This document shows positions 14,911 through 23,553 of a DNA stretch of 32,700 nt, piece by piece. A program made the position numbers and the translations under genes. The notes under the pieces were generated by a model that did no database searches, was not told the DNA's origin, and saw only the letters and a program-made list of their open reading frames with translations. The number at the start of each line of letters is the position of its first letter. Position 1 is the stretch's first letter. This stretch comes from Aquimarina sp. RZ0 (GTDB lineage: Bacteria; Bacteroidota; Bacteroidia; Flavobacteriales; Flavobacteriaceae): the NCBI RefSeq assembly GCF_008370685.1, contig NZ_VTZU01000073.1, forward strand, positions 1 through 32,700. The letters run 5' to 3'.

Positions 14911-15732
14911 TTATGCAGCCAAAGCAATTGTTGGCGTACCATAAACTTCTACAATCGGCTCGTAAACCTTATCAGTAGTTATATTGTTTATATTCTGAAA
15001 AACACTATAGTTAAACCAAATAGACACTAATCTATATGGTATTTCTAATGAATCTTTTATCCCCAATTTAGAATCTTCCATATGTACCCATCGCTCTAAA
15101 GGTTGTTCGTATATTTTTTGTGAAATTTCGCTTTTCCCAAAATATTTCTTCATTCTTAAAAACATTTCTACATCAAACAACCATCTACTAAAAAAAGTCT
15201 GATTAAAAAGTACCGGAACTATATTTGCTCTAAAAACTTTTGCGCCACATTGTGTATCCTCTATGGGTAATCTTAGGATAAAAAAGACCAATAGCTTTAC
15301 TATTTTAGAAAATAAGGCTCTCATAGCATTTTTCTCAATCCCTTTTGATGCATTTTTTGCTCTGGAACCAAAAACCATACTTAGCCTTCCATTTGTTTTC
15401 AACGTTTTTAATAATCCGTTAAAATCTTTAAAATCTGTAGAAAGGTCAGCATCTATAAATCCTATAAACTCTATATCTCCTCTGCTATGAAGGTACCTGG
15501 CTCCTGCTCTTACTGCAGCTGCTTTTCCTGCATTTTTTTTAACATCGATGACACTTATCTTATAAGGGTTGGTTTCCTGAATTTCTTTTAAAACTGCTAT
15601 AGTATTATCTTTACTACCGTCATTAACAAAACATAGGTGAAACTCATTTTCGGTCTGAATAAAGTCTAAAAATGCAGTAACATTCAATCTCTTTTCTTCA
15701 TTATAGCAAGGTATGATTATTCCAGTTTTCAT
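14911..15732 (-). CDS. GT2 glycosyltransferase, DPM1/Alg5-like (left paralog)
   Basis: The 273-residue protein is a GT-A-fold family 2 glycosyltransferase of the dolichyl/polyprenyl-phosphate sugar synthase type. It transfers a sugar from a nucleotide donor to a lipid phosphate at the cytoplasmic face of the membrane. Motifs in order are IIPCYNEEKRL (nucleotide binding), LCFVNDGSKDNT, GKAAAVRAGA, FIDADLSTD (metal-binding DxD-type motif near residue 94), MVFGSR, DTQCGAKVF and SRWLFDVEMFLR near 183-194. The C-terminal membrane helices of GtrB are absent, so it is probably peripheral. A second copy, roughly half identical by eye, lies at 29052-29855, at the other end of the polysaccharide locus. 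The gene is divergent from the large membrane protein gene across a 223-base region with a 14-bp inverted repeat. Confidence 0.88.
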   Translation of the reverse strand: MKTGIIIPCYNEEKRLNVTAFLDFIQTENEFHLCFVNDGSKDNTIAVLKEIQETNPYKISVIDVKKNAGKAAAVRAGARYLHSRGDIEFIGFIDADLSTDFKDFNGLLKTLKTNGRLSMVFGSRAKNASKGIEKNAMRALFSKIVKLLVFFILRLPIEDTQCGAKVFRANIVPVLFNQTFFSRWLFDVEMFLRMKKYFGKSEISQKIYEQPLERWVHMEDSKLGIKDSLEIPYRLVSIWFNYSVFQNINNITTDKVYEPIVEVYGTPTIALAA

Positions 15733-15813
15733 CTTATTTTATTTTGGGTTATAGTCCAAAAGTAGTATGGATTAGCACCCGAAAATGATGTTATTCGCTG
15801 ACTAGAATATTGC

Positions 15814-15857
15814 TATCGCTGAATGGTTTTTATCGATAGATTTACCATTCATCGATA
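15814..15857. promoter_or_regulatory. 14-bp inverted repeat in a divergent promoter region
   Basis: TATCGCTGAATGGT (15814-15827) and ACCATTCATCGATA (15844-15857) pair at 13 of 14 positions across a 16-base spacer. It lies midway between the GT2 gene (start 15732) and the membrane-protein operon (start 15956). No T run follows on either strand, so an operator is more likely than a terminator. Seen in sequence; function inferred. Confidence 0.5.
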
Positions 15858-15955
15858 TTAAAACCTTTGTTGTATATTGAGGAATGAAATTTCCCTATAT
15901 TCTAGGAGATTTTTAACTTTCATCTTATTTTAGTGAAGTTCATAAAAAGGCTAAG

Positions 15956-18900
15956 TTGGATACCGTAACAAAAAGAATCAATAAATATTTAGTCAATGCA
16001 TTGCTCATTGGGGTAGTTTTTCATGGTACCTGTATATTTTTTACATTAGAATCTACATATGATGCCTTAATTCATCTGTTTTTTGGGAATCACTATGCCA
16101 CTAGTTGGTTCGAACCCTGGAATTATAGTTGGTATACAGGATTCACTGTTATGGGATATCCACCATTGGTACATCAAAGTATAGCGTTGTTTTCCTATAT
16201 CGGCGGACTAAAATTTGGATTATTTACTGTTGCCATTATTGGGGTCGTATTATTTATAACCGGAGTATATCGATTTTCTTTACTTCTTACTTCTAATAAA
16301 ACCGTAGCGGGTTATGCAACTGTTCTGGCAGTATTTTCTTCTTCTTTTCTAGAAACACTTCATATTTTTGGACAACTACCCAGTATTATAGGTGTTTCTG
16401 TATTAATGCACGCCATGCCAGAAATTTATCTTTGGATTAAAACAGGTCGGTATCGGTACTTATTAACAGCCTTAAGCTTATTAGCTGTTACCGTAACATC
16501 ACATCACGTAACTCCAATTTTTGGAATGGTATTCTTTATTTTTCCTTTAATTGGAATGGTTGTAATGGACGTATCTAAAGAAAGAGTAAATCCTCCTGAT
16601 AAAGTTACATTTTTTGTTTTTTTTAAAACCTTACTTTCTTTGTTAAAAAGAATCATAACCTTTGGTGGCGGGTCTCTCTTACTTATTATATTTTGTATAC
16701 TGCCATATTGGATCAATACAAAGAATAATCCAATAACTCAGGTTCCCATTCCTCATGGATCCAGAGATAATTTTCTAGAAGTTACCTCATCAGGGCTGGT
16801 CTTTTTTTTAATTCCCTGGGGAACTCTACTATGTATACTTCCGTATATATGGTATCGCTTTTTTAGTAAGCGTTATTTATTTTATGGCTTATCATTTACA
16901 TTGCTAACAATTCTTGGTACTGGAGGCACTACTCCAATTCCCAAAATGATATTAGGTGATAATGCCTTTAATATTCTAACCCTGGATAGGTTTACTCTTT
17001 GGGCATCTATTATGGCAATACCTATTTTTGGTGAATTCGTATATCGCTTTTCTGTAGGAGATCTAAGAGACTTTATACAGCATAAATCAGGTAAATTATT
17101 CCATCGATTATTGGGCGCTGGGCTAGCGGGTATCTTTCTTTTTGTGGCTATTTTTACGATGAGTTTAGGGTATTTCAGGCCTTCTCAGCCTCAAAAGTTA
17201 AAAATGCTACCTATTCTCAACTTTTTAAAACAAGATCAACATGATCATTGGCGGTATTTACCATTAGGTTTTGGAGATCAGATGGCGTGGTTATCAGCGC
17301 AAACAAAGGCAATGACAGTGGATGGCAACTATCACTCTGCAAGAAGATTGCCAGAATTAACAACCAGAGCTGTAGAACGTCTGGAGAATTCTAAATATCG
17401 AGGGATTGAAGGAATTGGTTCCTTGCAACAGTTTCTTACAGTTCCAGAGAAATATAATCTTAAATACGTATTTTCTAACGATAAGTTTTATGATCCTATT
17501 TTGTACTTCTGTGGCTGGCAGCGATTAAGACAATTAGAAAACGGAGTTATGGTATGGGAGAGATTAAATATCCCTCCTTTATCCACGATATTACCCAAAG
17601 ATGATATTCCTTTATATCAGCGATTAATGTGGGGAATCATTCCAGTACTTACTGTTGTAGTAGCTTTCTTCCTAAATATCCAGATGTTATGGATCAGAAT
17701 CCTAAGATCCAGAGAAATAAATACCGTAATAGTTTCAAAATTCAAACAACAATATGAATTTTTCAGCCCTGCTGTAGTCAAGGTATCTTTTTTATGGATT
17801 CTTATCCTTTTTCCAATTTTCGGGTATGGCGGGTATCTTTTTTATATAAAAAATGCGGATCATATCAGTCCTGAAAATGTAGTCACTGCATATTATGACT
17901 CGATTGATTTTAAAGAATTCGAGAAAGCCTATTCTTACCTGGATCCTCAAGGAACTAAAACACTGGATCAATTCATGCTAGAGTTTTCTGTTACTGATGG
18001 CATATTAAGTTCTTATGCCAAGCTAGATCAAATCCAGTTAGACATACTGATTGCTACTGATAGCACTGCAAGAATTAAAGCAAACACATTTTGGATAACA
18101 CCTCTGGAAAAAATTGATAAAACATACTATCACGAGCTTGTCAAACGATTCAATAAATGGTATCTAAAAACCTCTGACTATGATCATGATATTCCACCAG
18201 ATCAATTGTATGTAGAGAATACCACTTCATATTTTAACCACGGTAGGCGGAGAATTACCTCAGAACAAACACATCATGAAGACGTATTAAAACAACCTGT
18301 TTTAGAAGTTCTGCACGCAAAAATCGTTCAATTAGACTCCATATACACCATTGTAGGAGTGCTACAAAACGTAGATAACGTACCAGCTGATGTAGTTATA
18401 AACGGAACTCTTTATAATAAAAATAACAAAGAGTTAGCTACCTATAATGCCAAGCATCAGATGAAACACAAATTAATGCCAAAAGAGATCACTAGTTTTA
18501 GAATTAATTTTGAAGGTATTGCATGGATTGATAATAAGGAAAAAGGACCTACTACATTTAATCCGGATGAGTTTACAACAATAAATTTTGAAGAACAGCC
18601 CAAAACATTTAATCTACAATGTGCTGGAAATGTAGCAAATGTTGACTTATACAAAGGAGTTGCAATTCAGGAAATCGCCATACATAATGGAATTATAAAA
18701 GGAGTTGTTTTTAATACTGGAGTGCAGGAAGTAACCATACCTCAACTTTTGATATCGTACTATACTGAAGAGAAAAAATTGATTTGGGTAGATCACCAAT
18801 TTCTTAGAGAAGGAATACGGCAACAGCGAAAACAGTTTTTTGAATACAAATTATCAGAAATCTCTGAATTGAAAATTATAAATGATACGATGGAAAATAT

Positions 18901-19054
18901 TTTTATTAATGGATTACCCAATAAGGAGATCGCAAACAAAGTAGTACAAGAAAGAGAATTCTCTCACGAGACTGATCAATTAATCCCTGTAACAGGAAAA
19001 GGGTATGCTTATATAAAAATAGAGATTAATAATTATTTAGGAGCTCCCAATTAA
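15956..19054 (+). CDS. Large polytopic GT-C-like membrane protein with NTF2-like and FxLYD-like C-terminal domains
   Basis: The 1032-residue protein has about a dozen transmembrane helices in residues 10-400 and two more near 556-582 and 610-632. The first loop, STYDALIHLFFG with Asp36 and His40, and HHVTPIFG near 180 resemble lipid-linked-sugar GT-C or YfhO/6-pyruvoyl-related membrane proteins. Residues about 400-550 form an extracytoplasmic domain. Residues about 640-755 look NTF2-like (VVTAYYDSIDFKEFEKAYSY). Residues about 775-865 look like an FxLYD domain (VGVLQNVDNVPADVVINGTL), perhaps repeated at 900-975. There is no ATG near the N-terminus; TTG at 15956, preceded by AAGG, is the best start. 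The next gene begins 8 bases after the stop, so these genes form an operon. Probably a glycosyl or lipid-linked-sugar transferase in polysaccharide assembly, but the activity is inferred. Confidence 0.7.
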   Translation: MDTVTKRINKYLVNALLIGVVFHGTCIFFTLESTYDALIHLFFGNHYATSWFEPWNYSWYTGFTVMGYPPLVHQSIALFSYIGGLKFGLFTVAIIGVVLFITGVYRFSLLLTSNKTVAGYATVLAVFSSSFLETLHIFGQLPSIIGVSVLMHAMPEIYLWIKTGRYRYLLTALSLLAVTVTSHHVTPIFGMVFFIFPLIGMVVMDVSKERVNPPDKVTFFVFFKTLLSLLKRIITFGGGSLLLIIFCILPYWINTKNNPITQVPIPHGSRDNFLEVTSSGLVFFLIPWGTLLCILPYIWYRFFSKRYLFYGLSFTLLTILGTGGTTPIPKMILGDNAFNILTLDRFTLWASIMAIPIFGEFVYRFSVGDLRDFIQHKSGKLFHRLLGAGLAGIFLFVAIFTMSLGYFRPSQPQKLKMLPILNFLKQDQHDHWRYLPLGFGDQMAWLSAQTKAMTVDGNYHSARRLPELTTRAVERLENSKYRGIEGIGSLQQFLTVPEKYNLKYVFSNDKFYDPILYFCGWQRLRQLENGVMVWERLNIPPLSTILPKDDIPLYQRLMWGIIPVLTVVVAFFLNIQMLWIRILRSREINTVIVSKFKQQYEFFSPAVVKVSFLWILILFPIFGYGGYLFYIKNADHISPENVVTAYYDSIDFKEFEKAYSYLDPQGTKTLDQFMLEFSVTDGILSSYAKLDQIQLDILIATDSTARIKANTFWITPLEKIDKTYYHELVKRFNKWYLKTSDYDHDIPPDQLYVENTTSYFNHGRRRITSEQTHHEDVLKQPVLEVLHAKIVQLDSIYTIVGVLQNVDNVPADVVINGTLYNKNNKELATYNAKHQMKHKLMPKEITSFRINFEGIAWIDNKEKGPTTFNPDEFTTINFEEQPKTFNLQCAGNVANVDLYKGVAIQEIAIHNGIIKGVVFNTGVQEVTIPQLLISYYTEEKKLIWVDHQFLREGIRQQRKQFFEYKLSEISELKIINDTMENIFINGLPNKEIANKVVQEREFSHETDQLIPVTGKGYAYIKIEINNYLGAPN

Positions 19055-19062
19055 AAACATTC

Positions 19063-20298
19063 ATGAATCAAAAAAAGGGAATACTTATGTTCATCATTCT
19101 TTTTACGCTTTTGTCAAGCATAGGATTCAGCTTGGTGACTGTAGCAGATGATGATTCTGTAACGATTCACAAATTCCCTGAAAAGAACCTCTTTATTGCG
19201 GGAGATACCATTGCATTAAATTTTAGATTAAATAAGCAGGTACCCACCCAATTGTTCTGCCATACCTCTTATGGAGCTACTATAGTTGATGCAGAAATCA
19301 AAAATGAGGAAGCTACTTTTAAGCTCCCCGAATATATGAGTACTAAAAGAGGAATTGTAGAATATACATTGATCTACAAAAGCAAAAAAATATACAGATC
19401 TCAACTTGAGATTCTTGCTAATAAGACTACAAAGACACATATGGAATCCTATCTGGGACCACCAAGTATTGTCGCTGGAGGATTGGATTATGCAATGCTC
19501 GTAGTTGTTCCTGCAGATGTCTATGACAATCCTGTCGCTGATAGTACAGAAATATTCATACGACACCAGTTTTTGGATATCGAAAAAGAAGACCGCTACC
19601 TTAGTGACTCTTTTATAGGGTGGAAAAATATATTTTCTTATGAGCAGTCTGGAAGAATTTTAGTGTCTTCAGAAGCTCAAAACACGAATTCTAAAGAATA
19701 TACAATAAAAGTATTTCCTGCACAGGCAGAGGATTTCGAGATAAGTTGCCATCGCAAACACGAGTATGCAGATGGAAATCAAATTTCTAATTTTACTACA
19801 TCCGTAATCAGAGATCAATTTAATAATATAGTCGTCGATGGTACTTTGGTAGAGTTTTCTATTACCAATTCATCCGGACTATTACTCAAGACGTATGGAA
19901 CTACCATCAATGGAATTGCTACAGGAAAAATGCTACACCCTGATAAAACTGAACTCTGGAGTGTTACTGCATATATTATTGGCATGGCAAAGAGTACGAC
20001 TATCAATGTAGCGTATAAACCTGTTTTGAATGACTACAAAATAGTATTAGAAAATAATAATCGAAAAATCATCATAGGCCCTTTATCCAGTTTTATGAAA
20101 CAAATTTTACCCGATGGAGCAGTTTTGAAATTAAAAATATTCAAAGATGATATTCTTTTGGAAACCAAAATAAAGACTTCTTCTCAAGGATATGTTGTGT
20201 TTAGTTTAGAAAATAATTTTTTCCCTAATGACAAGTATACGCTTGTAATTGAAGGTCTGGGGATACTAAAAGAATTTAAAGATATAGAACTATGGTAA
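19063..20298 (+). CDS. Exported protein with Big_1-like Ig domains
   Basis: The 411-residue protein has an N-terminal signal peptide or anchor (residues 5-27, ILMFIILFTLLSSIGFSLV) and a beta-rich remainder. Two stretches resemble bacterial Ig-like (Big_1, invasin-type) domains: about 150-235 (GPPSIVAGGLDY, DVYDNPVADSTEI) and about 238-330 (HEYADGNQISNFTTSVIRD, NIVVDGTLVEFSI, then GIATGKM and WSVTAYIIG). A final 85-residue beta module follows. No catalytic motif is visible. It lies 8 bases after the large membrane protein gene and its stop overlaps the GH5-like start by 7 bases (ATGGTAA), so all three are co-translated. Its likely place is the periplasm, as scaffold or accessory of the membrane protein and the hydrolase. 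Specific function unknown. Confidence 0.7.
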   Translation: MNQKKGILMFIILFTLLSSIGFSLVTVADDDSVTIHKFPEKNLFIAGDTIALNFRLNKQVPTQLFCHTSYGATIVDAEIKNEEATFKLPEYMSTKRGIVEYTLIYKSKKIYRSQLEILANKTTKTHMESYLGPPSIVAGGLDYAMLVVVPADVYDNPVADSTEIFIRHQFLDIEKEDRYLSDSFIGWKNIFSYEQSGRILVSSEAQNTNSKEYTIKVFPAQAEDFEISCHRKHEYADGNQISNFTTSVIRDQFNNIVVDGTLVEFSITNSSGLLLKTYGTTINGIATGKMLHPDKTELWSVTAYIIGMAKSTTINVAYKPVLNDYKIVLENNNRKIIIGPLSSFMKQILPDGAVLKLKIFKDDILLETKIKTSSQGYVVFSLENNFFPNDKYTLVIEGLGILKEFKDIELW

Positions 20299-21842
20299 AC
20301 CCAAATAAAAACATATACAGAGCCTCACTAATTCTCTCTTTTTTGGTACTCAATGGAGGCATTATTTATGGGATTAGTCAACTATTTTTATTTCTCAATA
20401 CAGGAGCTGATCGTACTTCAATGTTACACTTGACCAAAAAGAGTCAACAGGTATATCTACCAAAAATCGTTTGGAAAGATACATTGAACCCGGGAAGACC
20501 TATGGAAGCTCAAACATTATCCGACATACAACAAAATTACCTTGATGCCTGGTACGTAAAACAAGTTGCATATAAAACTAATGATTCCTTTGGGATTAAT
20601 GACTTTTATACGCAAAGCGCTCGCAAAAACCTTTACAAAACTATTGACAACAATACATTCAAAAAATATCATATAGATGGTACCACAACAAAACATACTA
20701 CGTATTTAGATTTTTATAGTGCTGACGGACAATTAGTTGTTTTTACGGATAAAGATGTAAGAGAATATCAAAAAATTTATAAAGAAGAAAACCTGGTATT
20801 CGAAGCAGAAACCCACGCTTCATATAAAATTATGATGCTTCTGGAAGATGGATTTTGGAAGATCCGACATATGGTAAAAGAAAGGTATATCCCGTTGCAG
20901 GATAGCATAACATCAAACAAAAAAGCAGTCGTCGTTGATGATAAACTTATAGTAAATGGAGAATCATTTCATATTAAAGGAATCAACTACTATCCACAAA
21001 AGTCCCCCTGGGATATGTTTGGAGATCATTTTGATATTAATGTGATTGCCAAAGATTTTGAAATCATAAAAAATGCAGGATTAAATACGATCAGGATATT
21101 TATACAATATGAAGATTTTGGAAAAGCAACTGTATTACACAACAAACTGACAAAACTCAAAAATGTTTTAGACCTGGCATCACAAGAAGATTTACAGGTT
21201 GTAGTAACTTTATTTGATTTTTATGGTGATTATTCGATCTTAGACTGGACATTAACTCATCGTCATGCTGAGCAAATTGTAAGTAGGTTCAAAGATCATG
21301 ATGCTATACTAGCCTGGGATCTAAAAAATGAGCCTAATCTGGATTTTCAAAACAGGGGAAAAGACCGTGTATTATCCTGGCTAAAGGAAATGTGCAATCA
21401 GATACGCAGTTTTGATCCTAATCACTTAATCACCATTGGCTGGTCTGACCCTGAATCCATGCAGCTACTATCAGAAGAAATGGATTTTTTATCCTTTCAT
21501 TATTATAGAAGTATTGATGACTTTATAGATGTATATGACAAGTTACTTTCTAATACAAATAAGCCTGTTCTTTTACAGGAGTTTGGAATATCGTCTAATA
21601 AAGGTTTATGGAGTCCTTTTGGGACTTCAGAAGAGGATCAGGCCTCTTATTATAGAGATTTTCAAAAATTACTAGCAACCCGAAAACTGCATTATATGTC
21701 CTGGACCTTATATGATTTTACAGAAGTACCTACCGCTGTAGTAGGCAAACTGCCCTGGCGTAAGCACCAACAAAAGCATTTTGGATTTATTGATAAGGAT
21801 GGTAAAAAGAAAAAGGCTTTTGCGTTTATTACAGCCAAGTGA
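20292..21842 (+). CDS. Membrane-anchored GH5-like glycoside hydrolase
   Basis: Residues 11-36 form a single transmembrane anchor. Residues about 75-200 look like an NTF2-like domain (YLDAWYVKQ, ending FWKIRHMVKE), similar in kind to the one in the large membrane protein. Residues 215-510 form a clan-A TIM barrel: FHIKGINYYP, GLNTIRIFIQYEDFG, VVTLFDFYGDY, WDLKNEP with the acid/base Glu347, FLSFHYYRS, LLQEFGIS with the nucleophile Glu430, and MSWTLYDF. The pattern is that of GH5 or the related GH2 catalytic domain, acting on beta-glycans outside the cytoplasm. The substrate is not predictable. Polysaccharide synthesis loci often carry such a hydrolase to trim or release nascent chains (as PelA or BcsZ do); that role here is inferred from context. 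It is the last gene of a three-gene operon. Confidence 0.85.
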   Translation: MVNPNKNIYRASLILSFLVLNGGIIYGISQLFLFLNTGADRTSMLHLTKKSQQVYLPKIVWKDTLNPGRPMEAQTLSDIQQNYLDAWYVKQVAYKTNDSFGINDFYTQSARKNLYKTIDNNTFKKYHIDGTTTKHTTYLDFYSADGQLVVFTDKDVREYQKIYKEENLVFEAETHASYKIMMLLEDGFWKIRHMVKERYIPLQDSITSNKKAVVVDDKLIVNGESFHIKGINYYPQKSPWDMFGDHFDINVIAKDFEIIKNAGLNTIRIFIQYEDFGKATVLHNKLTKLKNVLDLASQEDLQVVVTLFDFYGDYSILDWTLTHRHAEQIVSRFKDHDAILAWDLKNEPNLDFQNRGKDRVLSWLKEMCNQIRSFDPNHLITIGWSDPESMQLLSEEMDFLSFHYYRSIDDFIDVYDKLLSNTNKPVLLQEFGISSNKGLWSPFGTSEEDQASYYRDFQKLLATRKLHYMSWTLYDFTEVPTAVVGKLPWRKHQQKHFGFIDKDGKKKKAFAFITAK

Positions 21843-21865
21843 TTTCTCAGTCCAGATTACTATTT

Positions 21866-23065
21866 TCAGGCATATTCTAACCCTTCTATTTTTTCTTTTC
21901 TGATGGTTTCAAAAGTTTCTAGATACAAGGCTGTTATTTTGCTCATGGGTAATGCTGTTGCTGCTTGATAATTTGCTTCTCCCAATTCGATTCTATATTC
22001 AGGATTCATGACTATTTTTTCGATCGCATTTGCCAGACTTTCTACATTATCAGGAGTAAAAAACTCACCTCTGTATCCTTCTTCTTCGACTAAAATACTA
22101 AGATCTCCCAGATCCGGCATAACTACAGCTTTACCATAGCTACCTGCCTGATGTAAGACTCCAGAACTTCCTGTAGTGGATGTATATGGAAACACAACCA
22201 TAGCACTTTCTTTAAAAATAACGGGAACATCTTCTTCTGCTACATATCCAGTAAAAGTTATCTGCTCTACGTGTTTATAATTTTCTTTTACAGTATCCAG
22301 ATATCCCAAAACGTTCGGGTTGTCTGTTCCTGCAATTACGATTTCTATATTTTTGTGGGTTTTTTTTCTAACTATCTCTACTGCTTCTATCATCACTTCT
22401 ACTTTTTTATAGGTCCCAAATTTGCCAAAGGTCATTACCTTTAGGACTTCTTCAGAAACCTCATAAGAAGGTTTTTCTGGAATTTCAAAGGTTCCGTGAG
22501 GAATTAATACAATATTATCGGCAAGATATTTTTCTTCTAAAAGATCTACATATTTACTGATGGTAACCGCTACTTTATCCGCAGAAAGAATGAATCTGGT
22601 CAGGGTAGTCCCGATAAAATTATAGATCTTTTGCAAGATTTTATTACTGGTAAAACCTGCATTTTCCAGATCTACCTGTTCAAGAATATTATGTAATAAT
22701 GCAATGGTAGGAATCCCTTTTCTTTTGCATAATAATGGCAATAATAACCCTAGGGCTGCTACTATTTTTTTATCGCCAAACTTCATGAATTGTAAGTTAA
22801 ATAAAATAGCATCCGGTTTTGTCTGATTTACAGCTTTCATTACAGTAATACTATTACTATAAGAATTAAACTTCCAGGATTGTTTTACGGTAACCTTACA
22901 ACCATCTTCTTCAAAATTGACATCAGCTTTATCAGGAGTTGTATCCGTAAGCAAAATAAGCTCAGTTATCTGCTGATGCTGCCTAAAATGTTTTACTAAA
23001 TGATATGCATATTCATTTAATGTTACTTTGCTAGGAGGATATGCTGTTACAATTGCTAGTTTCAT
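21866..23065 (-). CDS. GT4-like glycosyltransferase
   Basis: The 399-residue cytoplasmic protein has a GT-B fold. The N-terminal domain starts MKLAIVTAYPPSKVTLNEYAY with a glycine-poor loop. The C-terminal nucleotide-sugar domain has VMTFGKFGTYKKVEVMIEA near residue 210, IVIAGTDNP, VEQITFTGYVAEEDVPVIF and VVFPYTSTTGSSGVLHQAGSYGKAVVMPD near 290-320. In canonical GT4 enzymes this last stretch contains the EX7E motif; here the first Glu position is occupied by Ser/Thr residues, so the motif is relaxed. It probably adds sugars to the polysaccharide made by this locus from an NDP-sugar donor. It lies 55 bases after the STAS gene on the minus strand and converges with the GH5-like gene, only 23 bases away. 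Confidence 0.85.
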   Translation of the reverse strand: MKLAIVTAYPPSKVTLNEYAYHLVKHFRQHQQITELILLTDTTPDKADVNFEEDGCKVTVKQSWKFNSYSNSITVMKAVNQTKPDAILFNLQFMKFGDKKIVAALGLLLPLLCKRKGIPTIALLHNILEQVDLENAGFTSNKILQKIYNFIGTTLTRFILSADKVAVTISKYVDLLEEKYLADNIVLIPHGTFEIPEKPSYEVSEEVLKVMTFGKFGTYKKVEVMIEAVEIVRKKTHKNIEIVIAGTDNPNVLGYLDTVKENYKHVEQITFTGYVAEEDVPVIFKESAMVVFPYTSTTGSSGVLHQAGSYGKAVVMPDLGDLSILVEEEGYRGEFFTPDNVESLANAIEKIVMNPEYRIELGEANYQAATALPMSKITALYLETFETIRKEKIEGLEYA

Positions 23066-23120
23066 GTGTTCCTTGTTGATTTCTAATTTAAAAATTCATG
23101 ATGATGCCTACTCTATGTTA

Positions 23121-23417
23121 TCATAGATGATCATTTTTCAAAACATAACTATTCTTCCCGAATGCTTTATTTATGATTGCATTATTCTTACCTATAATAT
23201 AAAAAACCTTGTTTAAGCTCATAGCTTTTTTATGCAATCTGGTAAGTAGGTCAACCGCAGAGATATCTATTTTTTTGACCCGCTCAAGACTTAATATTAC
23301 CTGATCTTTATTTTGTAATAAATATTCAAAATGTTTTTTAAGAGATTTTACATTGTTCCCTTTTATATCTCCATCTATTTCTAGAATACCGTAGTTATTT
23401 GTTATTTGTAATGCCAT
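23121..23417 (-). CDS. STAS-domain protein (anti-sigma-antagonist type)
   Basis: The 98-residue protein is a bare STAS domain: GILEIDGDIKGNNVKSLKKHF, QVILSLERVKKIDISAVDLLTRLHKKA, and IIGKNNAI toward the end. In SpoIIAA-type proteins the loop before helix alpha-2 reads D-S-S-G and its serine is phosphorylated. Here the loop is DISAVDLL with Asp51 and Ser53, so a phosphorylatable serine is present. No anti-sigma kinase or PP2C phosphatase gene is adjacent. Its place inside a polysaccharide locus, between flippase and GT4, resembles SypA, the STAS regulator of the Vibrio fischeri syp locus, controlled by SypE. A regulatory switch on polysaccharide assembly is therefore the leading idea, by analogy. 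Confidence 0.82.
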   Translation of the reverse strand: MALQITNNYGILEIDGDIKGNNVKSLKKHFEYLLQNKDQVILSLERVKKIDISAVDLLTRLHKKAMSLNKVFYIIGKNNAIINKAFGKNSYVLKNDHL

Positions 23418-23442
23418 CCTATTGTGGGTTTACTGGGTTACT

Positions 23443-23477
23443 AATACTATAAAGATCTATATTATATGAATAGTATT
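23443..23477. promoter_or_regulatory. 8-bp inverted repeat upstream of the STAS gene
   Basis: AATACTAT (23443-23450) and ATAGTATT (23470-23477) pair perfectly across 19 bases, 26 to 60 bases upstream of the STAS start codon. Possible operator; AT-rich, so chance is a real alternative. Confidence 0.3.
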
Positions 23478-23553
23478 TATCTTGATCTCGATGAATCACC
23501 TTAATCTGTAGTTCATTGGTAATCATCTCTGGTTTTATTAACTATTCTAAGCA

